Part shown: positions 24,481 through 34,380 of the stretch, in pieces
Position numbering within the stretch: position 1 is the first letter of the stretch
How the letters are laid out: each line of letters opens with the position of its first letter
NCBI RefSeq assembly: GCF_009712605.1
Contig: NZ_WASO01000003.1
Location: 238,523-302,522 of the forward strand
DNA: 64,000 nt
DNA from: Paludibacter sp.
GTDB taxonomy: Bacteria; Bacteroidota; Bacteroidia; Bacteroidales; Paludibacteraceae
Direction: 5' to 3'
Made by a program: the position numbers and the translations under genes
The notes under the pieces: model-generated
The model's input: the letters and a program-made list of their open reading frames with translations, nothing else
Databases searched by the model: none
What the model was told of the DNA's origin: nothing

Positions 24481-25719
24481 TTATTTCTGAAATCGTTTTA
24501 TCAATATTTTTCGCAAGACGATAAATGCAGCCGAGTAGGCAATTGCTACAGCCACAACCAGCAACCACGATGGAATGGAGGGTGCTTCGTCTTTTGGATT
24601 GTTGCTCAATGGTTTGTTAAATGACGGCAGCCATCCGTTGGGCCAGTGGTTTACGACTGTCCCATTGTGTAACAGAATCAAACCCGGATTGGAACGGATG
24701 GTTGTTTTGAGCATAATCGGGTCGGCATTGCAAACCTCAGCTTTCAGCCCTGTTTTTTTTACAAAATCATCCACATCGCTACCCGTTGAGGCCGTTAAAC
24801 AATAGAACGGATAGTTGTTCTTCTTGGCATAATCGGCAATGGCGTTGATCTTGTCGAACCGATCGGTTGCGGCTTTATTCAGATCGTACGCTACCAGCAG
24901 GAATGAATAACCCTTGTTGCCCAGCACGATGTCGGTAATTTCTCCTTTTGTCGGACTCTGTATCGAAAAGTCATGAATAGGAGGTTTGTACCCTTCTTTT
25001 ACCAAAACTGTCTTTTGGTCGACGAATTTCCATGTGCTATCGTTTGCCGGATAGTTGTTAAGCGTAAACTCTTTCTTTACCCCGTTTTTCGCGTAAATAA
25101 ACGTGGTGGAATATTCGTCTTTGGGAGCTCCATCCGGAATTTTCATTCCTTCAGGGATATTGGCTCCGATCTTGTAAGGACGAAAATCGACCATCGGCAG
25201 GTAGTGGTAGTTGAAATGCGACAAGGTCATCACGCTGAAGAACGAAAAGGCAACCAATATCCATTCCGACAACGGTCGGAGGGTGGTAGTGTGATGTTTG
25301 CGCAACAGAAGGATGCCGATAATCATTGTCAACAATACAATGTTTTTGTAGAATGTAGCTTTGTTGCTGATAACTAAGGCATCGCCGAAGCAGCCGCAGT
25401 CGTGCACGGGATTGGCTTTGTAGATCCATGCCGTGAGTCCCGTCATAAAGAGCATAAAAAGCAAAGCCACCCACGAGGTCTCTTTCAGACGGATGCCGGC
25501 AATCAGGTTCAGTCCGATAACCATTTCTACCGCAGAAAGCAGAATGGAAAGCACCAATGCGAACGCGCTGAGGCTCTCGAGACCCATGGCGGCAAAGTAA
25601 TCCTGAAATTTGTAGGAGCCACCCAGCGGGTCGATGGCTTTTACGAAGCCCGAAAAGACAAACACAGCCCCGAAGAGCCAGCGCAGAATCCGAAGTGTAT
25701 TTTTAGGTAGAGAATTCAC
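24481..25719 (-). CDS. BT_3928-type membrane protein (DoxX/MauE-like domain plus thioredoxin-like region)
   Basis: A 412-residue protein. The first 150 residues hold four membrane segments with a DoxX/MauE-like start (LRWLFGAVFVFSGFVKAIDP) and the motif HDCGCFGDAL in a loop, as in MauE proteins linked to thiol chemistry. The region from about 190 to 370 looks soluble and may be thioredoxin-related, but no CxxC is visible there. A final membrane segment lies near the C-terminus (WLLVVAVAIAYSAAFIVL). The gene belongs to a conserved Bacteroidota group found between a DUF1599 gene and tpiA. Function is not established. Confidence 0.8.
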   Translation of the reverse strand: MNSLPKNTLRILRWLFGAVFVFSGFVKAIDPLGGSYKFQDYFAAMGLESLSAFALVLSILLSAVEMVIGLNLIAGIRLKETSWVALLFMLFMTGLTAWIYKANPVHDCGCFGDALVISNKATFYKNIVLLTMIIGILLLRKHHTTTLRPLSEWILVAFSFFSVMTLSHFNYHYLPMVDFRPYKIGANIPEGMKIPDGAPKDEYSTTFIYAKNGVKKEFTLNNYPANDSTWKFVDQKTVLVKEGYKPPIHDFSIQSPTKGEITDIVLGNKGYSFLLVAYDLNKAATDRFDKINAIADYAKKNNYPFYCLTASTGSDVDDFVKKTGLKAEVCNADPIMLKTTIRSNPGLILLHNGTVVNHWPNGWLPSFNKPLSNNPKDEAPSIPSWLLVVAVAIAYSAAFIVLRKILIKRFQK

Positions 25720-25729
25720 AATCGTAATT

Positions 25730-25815
25730 TGAAAATTTGAAAATTTGAGGATGTGGAGATTAAATCGGAAATATCAGAGAATGTAGTTTAATTCTCAAAT
25801 CTTCACATCTTCATA
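25730..25815. repeat. AT-rich dispersed repeat words
   Basis: The words aatttgaaaatttgaaaatttgag and, inverted, ctcaaatcttcacatcttcatatcctcaaat face each other across about 40 bases. Related words occur at 14775-14800 and 23620-23660. They can fold but lack a T-run in either direction. Confidence 0.5.
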
Positions 25816-25818
25816 TCC

Positions 25819-26361
25819 TCAAATCGGGTTGTCTATTTTAATTAGCGCAAAAATAGCATAGTTTACCATGTCGGAGTAGTTGGCATCAATGCCTTCGGAA
25901 ATCAGCGTTTCGCCATTGTTCGATTCTATTTGCTTGGTGCGGTTGAGCTTTTGCAGAATAATATCGGTGTACGAGCTAACCCGCATCAGGCGCCAAGCCT
26001 CGCCATAATCATGGTTTTTGGCAATCATCAGCGTTTTGGTCTGCTGGAGATATTTGTCGTAAAGTGCTAAAGCCTCCTCGGGCGACAGGTCGGGCTGGTC
26101 GGCATAACCCAGCGCAAGCTGAATCAATCCGATGACACCGTAGTTGACGATGGCAATCCATTCACCGCGTGTTCCTTCGTCCACCATCGCCTCTTTTTTT
26201 GTTTCGAGACTGCGGATGCGGTTGGCTTTGATAAATATCTGGTCGGTAACCGAAGAGGGTCGCATGATGCGCCATGAAGTGCCGTAGTCGGTCAGCTTCT
26301 TGGCAAAAATATCGCGACAGGTTTTGATAACGGAGTCAAATTGCTGCTCGGTTGTTGTCAT
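25819..26361 (-). CDS. DUF1599 domain protein (two tandem repeats)
   Basis: A 180-residue protein made of two similar halves. CRDIFAKKLTDYGTSWRIMR with the following SVTDQIFIKANRIRSLE is matched by LMIAKNHDYGEAWRLMR with SYTDIILQKLNRTKQIE. This is the DUF1599 family, known as a nucleotide modification-associated domain in phages and present as a chromosomal gene in Bacteroidota. Its cellular role is not known. A CAAAGGTA box (TACCTTTG on the minus strand, 26478-26471) about 110 bases upstream is a possible -7 element. It leads a likely operon with the BT_3928-type gene and tpiA. Confidence 0.85.
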   Translation of the reverse strand: MTTTEQQFDSVIKTCRDIFAKKLTDYGTSWRIMRPSSVTDQIFIKANRIRSLETKKEAMVDEGTRGEWIAIVNYGVIGLIQLALGYADQPDLSPEEALALYDKYLQQTKTLMIAKNHDYGEAWRLMRVSSYTDIILQKLNRTKQIESNNGETLISEGIDANYSDMVNYAIFALIKIDNPI

Positions 26362-27322
26362 ACAAGGCGGGATTTATTTCCGGAACCACAGGGCAAAAGC
26401 TTCTCTTCTGCATCTGTAAGTTGTGTAAACTATTGAAATATAATTGTTTCTAAAAACAATGATTCGACATCAAAGGTAGGTATTTTTTTTGAGATTAGGG
26501 AAGATGCTGCCGCAAAATGCTGTTAGTCATATACTCTTTAATAATGGGATATGCATGAAGAATAAGAGCAGGGAATCACTTTTATGTTTTGAAATATTTA
26601 ATCGTGCTTCTTTGTAAGAATAACAAGTGATAAGCAGTAGGGCAGGATACTAAAAGTCTGTTTGAAACTCAGTGTTGAGCTGGCTGAGAGGAAGGGTAGG
26701 AACGAATTGCTTGTCATTTATGTTATTTTTTGGGGATGACGCAAGCATCAAGCATAAATTCAGAGACCTAAGATTGACCAACAAAGTATCTGTATTTTGT
26801 TTTTTATATTGTTAATGAATGGTGGTGAGCGTGGGTGAGTTAGCCCTTTTTTTCTACCGACACTTGTGATGACAGAAAGCTAAGAAACGTTCCTGCTGAA
26901 TCGCTTGTCACAGGAATGACTTCTTGTGAATTTTTGGTGGTAAGTATAAGATATATAATTGTATAGATTATCTGTGGATCCGGTAATTTGCTAACAAATG
27001 ATGTATGTCGTTTTTTGTGTTAAAAATCAAAATGCAAAGGCAAAATATCAATATGTTCAAGAACTGGAAGATGGAAAATGGCGTATTTTGCATTCGTAAA
27101 AAAAATTAACCATTATTTCAATATTGGGGGTTGGTTCCTTTGATTGCTTATGCAGATAAAGATCAACTAACATTGATTTTTTTGGAAATTTATCGTGCGC
27201 GAGCACGTAATATAATTTATTTGAAATGTATAAAAAACACTTCGCATTCTATGTCTGGTAAGAGATTTGAAATGTGAAGATAATTCAAACCTCAATTTTC
27301 ATTAACCTGCTAATTTTTGCTT
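26362..27322. other. Long intergenic region between the DUF1599 gene and susC
   Basis: No gene is supported. Near 26840 a short stem (GGGT/GCCC) before cttttttt on the plus strand is a weak terminator-like site. The last 150 bases before susC are AT-rich and include the palindrome described separately. The rest shows no recognisable structure. Confidence 0.5.
27194..27207. promoter_or_regulatory. Palindrome upstream of susC (possible operator or leader hairpin)
   Basis: CGTGC-GCGA-GCACG is a perfect 5-base stem around a GNRA-type tetraloop, in otherwise very AT-rich DNA 116 bases before the susC start. The central CG and near-symmetric AT flanks (ttTAT / GTAAta) resemble LacI-type operators. 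As RNA it would be a stable small hairpin. Confidence 0.4.
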
Positions 27323-30300
27323 ATGAAAAACAAAAATGCTGTAAATCAAAAAGAAGTATGCAGACATCGAATGTTATTACTCAAAATGTTCTGCATGTTG
27401 ATTCTAATTTCGACTGCTCCTTTGGCGTTCGCCCAAAGTGTAACTATCAAAGGAAATGTCAAGGATTCTCAGGGCTCTCCACTACCCGGTGTTGCTGTAA
27501 AAGTGCAAGGTACTTCACAAGGTACTCTTACCGATGTTGACGGAAATTATTCGATTTCTGTTCCTTCTTCAAAATCCATGCTGATTTTTTCATTTATCGG
27601 AATGGAAACCGAGAAAATTACGGTTGGTACACAAAAGGCGATCAGCCTTACGATGAAAGATTCGTCTATCGCTTTAAATGAAGTGGTTTCCATTGGTTAT
27701 GCCAGGGTAAAGAAGAGTGACGTTACTGGCGCTCTTACTCAGGTTACTGCTAAAACGCTGGAAGAGAGACCTGTGCAAAATGCAATTAGTGCAATGCAGG
27801 GGAAAGCAGCTGGTGTTGACGTACAATCGAACAATCGTCCGGGTGAAATTTCTAATGTTGTTATTCGTGGTACGCGATCTATTAATGGATCAAATTCGCC
27901 TCTTTATGTTGTTGATGGTGTAATTCTTATGGGTGATATGAACGATATTAATCCGAATGATATTGCTTCGATGGAAATTTTGAAAGATGCATCTTCTACT
28001 GCTATTTATGGTTCGAGAGGTGCTAACGGGGTTGTACTTATTACCACTAAGAACGGGAAAAAAGGTAAGATCAATATTGACTATACCGGTACTGTTACAT
28101 TTGATGTAATTAATTCAGTAACAGACTGGGCAAGTGCAGGCGAAATGCTTGATCGTTATCGCTTAGCAAACATTAATGGAGGAACCTATAAAAGCGGTTC
28201 AACTAATTACATGTATCCGGATCCTGCTGTTGACCTTGCTATTTTCGGGCACTCTGATGCTGCAACTATGGCAGCAATTCGTTCTGCCTACGATTGGAAT
28301 AGTGACGGAACTGTAAAAACCCGTGCGACAACTTCTGAAGAACAGGCTGCCGGTTGGCCAGCTCAGGTGCCTGTTTACAATTCGGGCAATGTTCCTACCA
28401 CCGACTGGACAAAATATCTTACAAGAACCGGTGTTACTCAAAATCATCAGGTTGCTCTTTCATCAGGAAATGATGTTTCGAAATTGTATATGTCATTAGG
28501 ATATTATAACAACAAAGGAACACAGGAAAATCAGGGATACAAACGCTATTCTGTTAGAATGAACGGAGAAACATCTCCCCTCAAATGGTTAACTGTGGGT
28601 GTTAATTTAAATACCTCGTTGAGTGAACAAAAGTATGGAACTTCTTATCGTACAGGTAGCTCTACCGGGCCAAATGATGCTTACGGATTGGCATTGAGTC
28701 AATATGTTATGGCCAAACCATACGACGATAATGGTAATTTGATTTTATATCCTGGTAATAACCAGTCTCTACCTACCTGGAACCCACTCATTAACCTCTC
28801 CACCACGGATGATTTGACAAGAAAGTTAACTATTCAGGCAAATACATTTGCTGATATTAAATTTACTCCATGGCTTAAATACCACATGAACTTTGGTGCT
28901 GGGTATAGAACATCCAATTCAGGTTCATGGCAGGGATCCGGTTCAACCACCAGATTGAAAAGTGGTTTGCCAACGACTGCCGTTGCATCCTATTCTACCT
29001 CTGAAGTTTATCAGTATCTCATAGAAAACCTCTTGTATGCTAATAAAACATTTGGCAAACATGATCTGGGATTGACTTTAATGCAATCTGGTCAGTATGC
29101 AAGAAACGTAGGATCAAACATGAGCGCTTCGAGCATTTTCTACGATGCTTGTAAATGGTACAACCTCGCAGCTAACTCGAATGGGAAACCAGATAGTTAT
29201 GGAACCAGTTTCAGCGAAACTTCAATGATTTCGTATATGGCTCGTTTTAATTATTCATTTATGAGTCGTTATCTTCTGAATGCATCTTTACGTTCTGATG
29301 GTGCTTCGCAGCTTGCCGACGGTCATAAATGGGATCTTTTCCCATCAGCTTCTGTTGCGTGGAAATTGCATGAAGAGTCTTTTATGAAGTCCTTTAAATG
29401 GGTGGATGAACTGAAATTACGTTTTGGTATGGGTACATCAGGAAACTCTGCTGTTGGAGCATATTCTTCCGCAGGTCCGTTGGCTCAGTACGCTTACACA
29501 TGGGGTACCACTGCCGCTTATGGTATGATTCCATATAATATGCCGAATCCGTCTCTCGGATGGGAACATACTTCTCAGTACAACCTTGGTTTGGATTTTG
29601 CTTTCCTGAACCAACGGTTAACCGGTACTCTTGAGTTCTACTTATCGAACACCCGTGATATTCTTATGTATCGCTCAATTGTTCCAATTACAGGCTATGC
29701 TCAAATTATGGACAATATCGGTAAAATGAGAAATAAAGGGGTTGAATTCACTATTTCAAGCAAGAACATTGTAAAGAAAGATTTTTCATGGTCTACCGAC
29801 CTTTCAGTATCATCTAATAAAAATCAGATCGTAGAATTGGTGAACGGAAAACAGGATATGGCCGGAAACAACTGGTATATCGGACAGCCTTTGAACGTGT
29901 TCAGAACTTACCACATTGCCGGAATCTGGCAAAACACTACAGAAGATCTCGCTGAGATTGCGAAATGGAAAGCGAATGGTTATACATTTGCAGTAGGCCA
30001 ATACAAACCACAGGAATTAGGTACACCGGATTATAAATTGACTGATGCCGACAAATCTATTGTAGGTAGTACAGATCCGAAGGTGGTATTAGGTTTGACC
30101 AATACCTTTACGTACAAGAACTGGGAATTCAGTTTCTTCCTGTATTCTCGTTTAGGACAAAAATACTTCTCTTCGTTACTTCCTGCCGGTATAAACGGAA
30201 CGAACTATGTAGGATATGGGCGCCACGTAAAAGCCAGCGATTTCTGGTCGCCATCAAATCCATCGGGTAAATATCCGCAACCAAGTACAGCAAGTGCTGC

Positions 30301-30610
30301 AACTGTCAATGCCTCCTTAACTCAGGCATCGTATGTGAACGACGGGTCGTATGTGATTGTTCGTAATATATCATTGGGTTATAAACTTCCGGCAAAATTT
30401 GCAAACAAATTAAATATGAAGAGCATGCAGATTTTTGGACAGGTTATGAATCCATTTATCTTCGGAGGCGAAGTTGTGAAAGCCGGATTGAATCCTGATG
30501 ATACGAATGGTTGGACAAGTACGAATAGTGTGGGAGAATCAACTGGCGGTACTAACAACAATACCATTATTAATACCAGTTTTGTTGCAGGTGTTAGAGT
30601 TAGCTTCTAA
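27323..30610 (+). CDS. susC: SusC/RagA family TonB-dependent outer-membrane transporter
   Basis: A 1095-residue protein from the ATG at 27323. A basic start and a signal peptide ending around FAQS are followed by a CarboxypepD-regulatory-like domain (TIKGNVKDSQGSPLPGVAV), a plug domain with SIGYARVKKSDVTGAL and the SusC-specific PLYVVDGV and MEILKDASSTAIYGSRGANG, and a long beta-barrel ending in an aromatic residue (VRVSF). No STN domain is present, so signalling to an ECF anti-sigma factor is unlikely. Together with SusD it should import oligosaccharides across the outer membrane. It leads the likely operon with susD 29 bases downstream. Confidence 0.96.
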   Translation: MKNKNAVNQKEVCRHRMLLLKMFCMLILISTAPLAFAQSVTIKGNVKDSQGSPLPGVAVKVQGTSQGTLTDVDGNYSISVPSSKSMLIFSFIGMETEKITVGTQKAISLTMKDSSIALNEVVSIGYARVKKSDVTGALTQVTAKTLEERPVQNAISAMQGKAAGVDVQSNNRPGEISNVVIRGTRSINGSNSPLYVVDGVILMGDMNDINPNDIASMEILKDASSTAIYGSRGANGVVLITTKNGKKGKINIDYTGTVTFDVINSVTDWASAGEMLDRYRLANINGGTYKSGSTNYMYPDPAVDLAIFGHSDAATMAAIRSAYDWNSDGTVKTRATTSEEQAAGWPAQVPVYNSGNVPTTDWTKYLTRTGVTQNHQVALSSGNDVSKLYMSLGYYNNKGTQENQGYKRYSVRMNGETSPLKWLTVGVNLNTSLSEQKYGTSYRTGSSTGPNDAYGLALSQYVMAKPYDDNGNLILYPGNNQSLPTWNPLINLSTTDDLTRKLTIQANTFADIKFTPWLKYHMNFGAGYRTSNSGSWQGSGSTTRLKSGLPTTAVASYSTSEVYQYLIENLLYANKTFGKHDLGLTLMQSGQYARNVGSNMSASSIFYDACKWYNLAANSNGKPDSYGTSFSETSMISYMARFNYSFMSRYLLNASLRSDGASQLADGHKWDLFPSASVAWKLHEESFMKSFKWVDELKLRFGMGTSGNSAVGAYSSAGPLAQYAYTWGTTAAYGMIPYNMPNPSLGWEHTSQYNLGLDFAFLNQRLTGTLEFYLSNTRDILMYRSIVPITGYAQIMDNIGKMRNKGVEFTISSKNIVKKDFSWSTDLSVSSNKNQIVELVNGKQDMAGNNWYIGQPLNVFRTYHIAGIWQNTTEDLAEIAKWKANGYTFAVGQYKPQELGTPDYKLTDADKSIVGSTDPKVVLGLTNTFTYKNWEFSFFLYSRLGQKYFSSLLPAGINGTNYVGYGRHVKASDFWSPSNPSGKYPQPSTASAATVNASLTQASYVNDGSYVIVRNISLGYKLPAKFANKLNMKSMQIFGQVMNPFIFGGEVVKAGLNPDDTNGWTSTNSVGESTGGTNNNTIINTSFVAGVRVSF

Positions 30611-30639
30611 TTATTAACCTAATAAATCAAGTTTATAAT

Positions 30640-32931
30640 ATGAAAAAATATATTCTGTTATCGTTGTTGATAACATCATTATTTTCCTGTAAAGATTTTT
30701 TGGAAGAAAAGTCTGTTACAACATTAACTCAGGATTATTACAAAACGGCTGAAGGCCTTCAGTCTTTGTGTAAAGGGAGTTATCAGTTCCTGCGCTTTAA
30801 AAGTGATTACAATCAGGGGAACTATATTTTTGGTGTCGGATCGGATGTGGAAGTATTCGACTGGTCACTTGCAGACCGCATTGCTATGGGAAGTTATAAC
30901 CCAAGCGGATGGGATCCAGCCTCTACAGTTTCGACTCGTATGACAGCGCTCACCAATTTCTTAATTGGTAGCCTTAGCGGAGGTTATACCGAAGGTGCTT
31001 ATCCTGAAATCGGGCGTTGTAACCTGTTCCTCGAAAATTATGCGAAACTTACTTCGACAGATCAGACGTCATTAGTTGCAAGAAAAGGAGAAATGTTATT
31101 TCTGAGAGCCTATTCATACTTTTTGCTGACTAATGCCTTAGGAGATGCTCCTCTTATTCTGCACAGCTTTTCAGGGATGCCATCTAATTTTAACTTTCCT
31201 AAAGCGAAAATGGAAGTTATCTACAAACAGATGATTACCGATTTGCGCGAAGCAGTTAATGTTCTTCCGGCAACTACTACTGAAACAGGACGTATCACTA
31301 AACCGGCAGCTGCACACTTGTTGGCAAAAATTTATCTTGCCCGTGCGCAGGGAGCAAACTTCCAAAATAGTACAGAACCAACATTGAAAGCATTGTACAA
31401 AGGGAGCGTTACTACCGACCTCGATTCATGTATCTTTTACGCATCAATGCCTATCGATCAGTTGAAGACTACAACTGCATACGGAGGGTTGTGTCCGAAC
31501 TTTGGAACGTTATTTACCACAACAAGTGATTATGCACGTGAAAATCAAAAAGAAATTTTGCTTTCGGCTCAATACGAACCGACTCAGACATATGATGGGC
31601 GTTATGGCAATACTTTGGTTCACTTGTTCAATAGTAACCATACCTCGTTAAGAGCTTGTACTCCGAGAACATTGGATTATGGCCGTCCTTATGCAACTGC
31701 ATGTCCTTCAGATTGGGGTTTTGACCAATATACAGACAGAGCTAACGATTCGCGTTATTACAAAACATTCTTAACCGACTACGTAGCTACAGCAACAACC
31801 ACATCGGGCGGAAAACCCTGGGATAAAGCGACTGCATACTATTACAACAACTATCTTAATCCTACGGCTATAACAAAAGCAGTTGTGGGTGCTGTTAAAC
31901 TGACACTGGGAAAACGTTCTATTGTTTATATTGAAAACTCCAAGGATCAACCTTTCGATTCTCTTTGGGTAATGAGTCAACCATATATTATGATGGTTCG
32001 CTGGATGGTAGGTAGCCCGAATGGAGCCGGATATTTTAATGCAGACGGTACTCCAAAAGCAGGCGCAATGGTAAATCCGGCTAATCCGGTTATCACTAAT
32101 ACTGCAGGTCGTAAAGTTATGTATCGCATTAGCGGTGATTATGGCGATCAGTTTGGTATTGACATCAATACAACCAATTCACAATGGTATATGGGCCCGA
32201 GAAAATGGTTAGACCAATACAGAGGAAAGTCAACCGATGTGAATGGGTCTGGTTCTATTGACTTTACAATTTTCCGTTTGGCAGAAACTTATCTTATCCG
32301 GGCAGAAGCCTATGGACGTAAAGGTGACTTTACCAGCGCAATTAACGATTTGAATGTTATTCGTAAACGTGCGGCTTATCATGCCGGCGAAAATCGCTCG
32401 GATGTACTTGTGACACTCGAACCGAGTGTTATTACAGGTAGTTTGTCTATTCCTGCAGCCGAAAAGGTAGCTCCTTATGCAGTAACTACCGATTCTTACA
32501 GCAAAATTGCCATTGATGGAACAGAATGGGATGGAGTAAGTGCGAAGAGTGTGCGGGAGAACTATCCTCCAACAGCTGCTTCCACACTCGATCGTTTTAT
32601 TAATTTCATTTATAATGAACGTGGTCGCGAATTGTGCTTTGAGTTGACTAATGTTGAAGACCTCCATAATGCAGGCTTGTTATACGACCGTATTTATTAT
32701 CACGATATGATGGGAGCTCCTGCTGCATCAACCGGTACAACAGCATTCCCGTTCCCGAAAGACGATATCTCAAAAGGGTCAATTGGCGCTTTAGGAAAAG
32801 GGAAAGGTACTCTGGACAGAAAGTACACGTTCAAACCATGGCCACTTGTCTTTTTACAACTATTGACTGACGAAAATAATAATCCGTTGGATGCAGCTAC
32901 TATAGCAGCCTATCAAAACCCGGGTTATTAA
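30640..32931 (+). CDS. susD: SusD/RagB family outer-membrane glycan-binding lipoprotein
   Basis: A 763-residue lipoprotein. The signal peptide MKKYILLSLLITSLFSC ends in a lipobox cysteine (SLFSC), followed by KDFLEEKSVTTLT, a typical SusD start. FLRAYSYFLLTNALGDAPLI is the TPR-like helix that most SusD proteins share, and the end RKYTFKPWPL matches the RagB C-terminal domain. It caps the SusC barrel. The length is well above the usual 500-650 residues: extra sequence lies around 370-560. Sugar specificity cannot be told. A strong terminator-like hairpin follows the stop. Confidence 0.95.
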   Translation: MKKYILLSLLITSLFSCKDFLEEKSVTTLTQDYYKTAEGLQSLCKGSYQFLRFKSDYNQGNYIFGVGSDVEVFDWSLADRIAMGSYNPSGWDPASTVSTRMTALTNFLIGSLSGGYTEGAYPEIGRCNLFLENYAKLTSTDQTSLVARKGEMLFLRAYSYFLLTNALGDAPLILHSFSGMPSNFNFPKAKMEVIYKQMITDLREAVNVLPATTTETGRITKPAAAHLLAKIYLARAQGANFQNSTEPTLKALYKGSVTTDLDSCIFYASMPIDQLKTTTAYGGLCPNFGTLFTTTSDYARENQKEILLSAQYEPTQTYDGRYGNTLVHLFNSNHTSLRACTPRTLDYGRPYATACPSDWGFDQYTDRANDSRYYKTFLTDYVATATTTSGGKPWDKATAYYYNNYLNPTAITKAVVGAVKLTLGKRSIVYIENSKDQPFDSLWVMSQPYIMMVRWMVGSPNGAGYFNADGTPKAGAMVNPANPVITNTAGRKVMYRISGDYGDQFGIDINTTNSQWYMGPRKWLDQYRGKSTDVNGSGSIDFTIFRLAETYLIRAEAYGRKGDFTSAINDLNVIRKRAAYHAGENRSDVLVTLEPSVITGSLSIPAAEKVAPYAVTTDSYSKIAIDGTEWDGVSAKSVRENYPPTAASTLDRFINFIYNERGRELCFELTNVEDLHNAGLLYDRIYYHDMMGAPAASTGTTAFPFPKDDISKGSIGALGKGKGTLDRKYTFKPWPLVFLQLLTDENNNPLDAATIAAYQNPGY

Positions 32932-32972
32932 TGTAACATAGCTGTTGATTCGCAAATAAACAATTACCTACA

Positions 32973-33022
32973 ACGGAGTCTGCTTTATACTTAAAAAGAG
33001 GTTTATGCAGACTCCGTTTTTT
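32973..33022 (+). terminator. Terminator-like hairpin after susD
   Basis: ACGGAGTCTGC (32973-32983) pairs perfectly with GCAGACTCCGT (33007-33017), followed by six T. The loop is long (23 bases), so termination may be partial, leaving the downstream genes with some read-through. Confidence 0.7.
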
Positions 33023-33138
33023 AAAATTGAATCTCCTTACACCAGATCTTTCCGTGGGATTTTCTGCCACGTTAAAAAACAGGAACCATTGACTGCTGAA
33101 TGTGTTGAATATTTATTTACTCACAAAACTGCACTAAT

Positions 33139-34365
33139 ATGAAAAACAAAATTTATCTACTGGTCTCTTTGGTTCTTTTTACTACTTATTCTTTTGCGCA
33201 GTCTCTACTTGAAACAGGAGGAACGAAAATGCCTGCGGTCTGGATTGATAAAGATACCCATCACAAAATAATACGATTGACTCCGCGCGAAGGTAACAGT
33301 GCAAGTTTCTACTTCCATAACAATCCGTTTATTCTGGGTCGACCCGGAGAGGGCGACCGGATGGTGTTTTACGGAAATGATTCGTACAAAGCCGATGGAA
33401 TAGGAATGCAACTATTCACGGTGAATCTGAAAACACTTGAAATCACCCAGCTTACCGACAAGCTAAAACGCAAAAGCGGAGAAATTGTCGGGCATAAAAA
33501 TCACAAAGTTTATTATCAGATAAATGATTCGGTATTCTCTACGAATGCAGATACCCGTAAAACTACTCTCGAATTTGTATTTCCTGCTGATTTTAAAGGC
33601 GAAATTACTACCTTGAATGCCGATGAAACACTTCTTGGCGGAGCTTGGGCATCAGATAAAGAAAAGGATATATCCCGCAAGTTTCCCCAAAAAAGTGACT
33701 TTTTCAAAAAAATATACGAAGCGAAAGAACCCCGTACTTTATTTACTATCAACCTGAAAACAAAGGAACTTACCAAAGTATTTTCCGACAGCGCATGGTT
33801 AAATCACGTTCAGTTTTCTCCGACAGATCCCAAATTGTTGATGTTTTGTCACGAAGGCCCCTGGCATAAAGTAGATCGTATATGGACGATCAACATCGAT
33901 ACCAAAGAAGTAAAGTTGGTTCACAAACGTACCATGGATATGGAAATTGCCGGTCATGAGTGGTTTAGTCCCGATGGGAAGACCATCTGGTTCGATCTTC
34001 AACAGCCGCGTGGCGAAACATTTTTTGTAGCCGGAACCGACTTACAAACCGGCAAAGAAACCAAATATCAGTTTGGTCGTGACCAGTGGAGCGTTCATTA
34101 TACCATTTCTCCCGATCAGAAACTCTTTGCCGGAGATGGTGGTAATCCCGGATCCGTGGCAAAAGCCAAAGATGGTCAGTGGATCAACCTGTTTACACCT
34201 GATGGCAATCGCTTTAAATTCGAACGATTGGTCAACATGAAGCATCACAATTATCATCTGGAACCCAATGTGCACTTCTCGCCGGACCAGAAATGGATTA
34301 TATTTCGTGCTAATTTTGAAGGATTTGAAAGTGTATATGCCGTTGAAATAGTAAAGGAAAAGTAA
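33139..34365 (+). CDS. Oligogalacturonate lyase-like beta-propeller protein (PL22-like)
   Basis: A 408-residue secreted protein with a signal peptide ending around SFAQS. The remainder consists of beta-propeller blades of the type seen in oligogalacturonide lyase (Ogl, PL22). Family blocks are LMFCHEGPWHKVDRIW (about 234-249), EIAGHEWFSPDGKTIWFD (269-286), and NMKHHNYHLEPNVHFS (366-381), whose histidines (238, 273, 369, 370) are candidates for the general base and metal ligands. PL22 enzymes cleave unsaturated digalacturonate from pectin breakdown. The signal peptide differs from cytoplasmic Ogl of enterobacteria and fits periplasmic action in a PUL. Substrate remains inferred. Confidence 0.8.
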   Translation: MKNKIYLLVSLVLFTTYSFAQSLLETGGTKMPAVWIDKDTHHKIIRLTPREGNSASFYFHNNPFILGRPGEGDRMVFYGNDSYKADGIGMQLFTVNLKTLEITQLTDKLKRKSGEIVGHKNHKVYYQINDSVFSTNADTRKTTLEFVFPADFKGEITTLNADETLLGGAWASDKEKDISRKFPQKSDFFKKIYEAKEPRTLFTINLKTKELTKVFSDSAWLNHVQFSPTDPKLLMFCHEGPWHKVDRIWTINIDTKEVKLVHKRTMDMEIAGHEWFSPDGKTIWFDLQQPRGETFFVAGTDLQTGKETKYQFGRDQWSVHYTISPDQKLFAGDGGNPGSVAKAKDGQWINLFTPDGNRFKFERLVNMKHHNYHLEPNVHFSPDQKWIIFRANFEGFESVYAVEIVKEK

Positions 34366-34380
34366 TAGGGGAGGCTTAAA

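Noticed and set aside
26362-27322. A tRNA or small regulatory RNA gene in the long gap before susC
   Set aside because: No cloverleaf, CCA end or good promoter-terminator pair could be found by eye.
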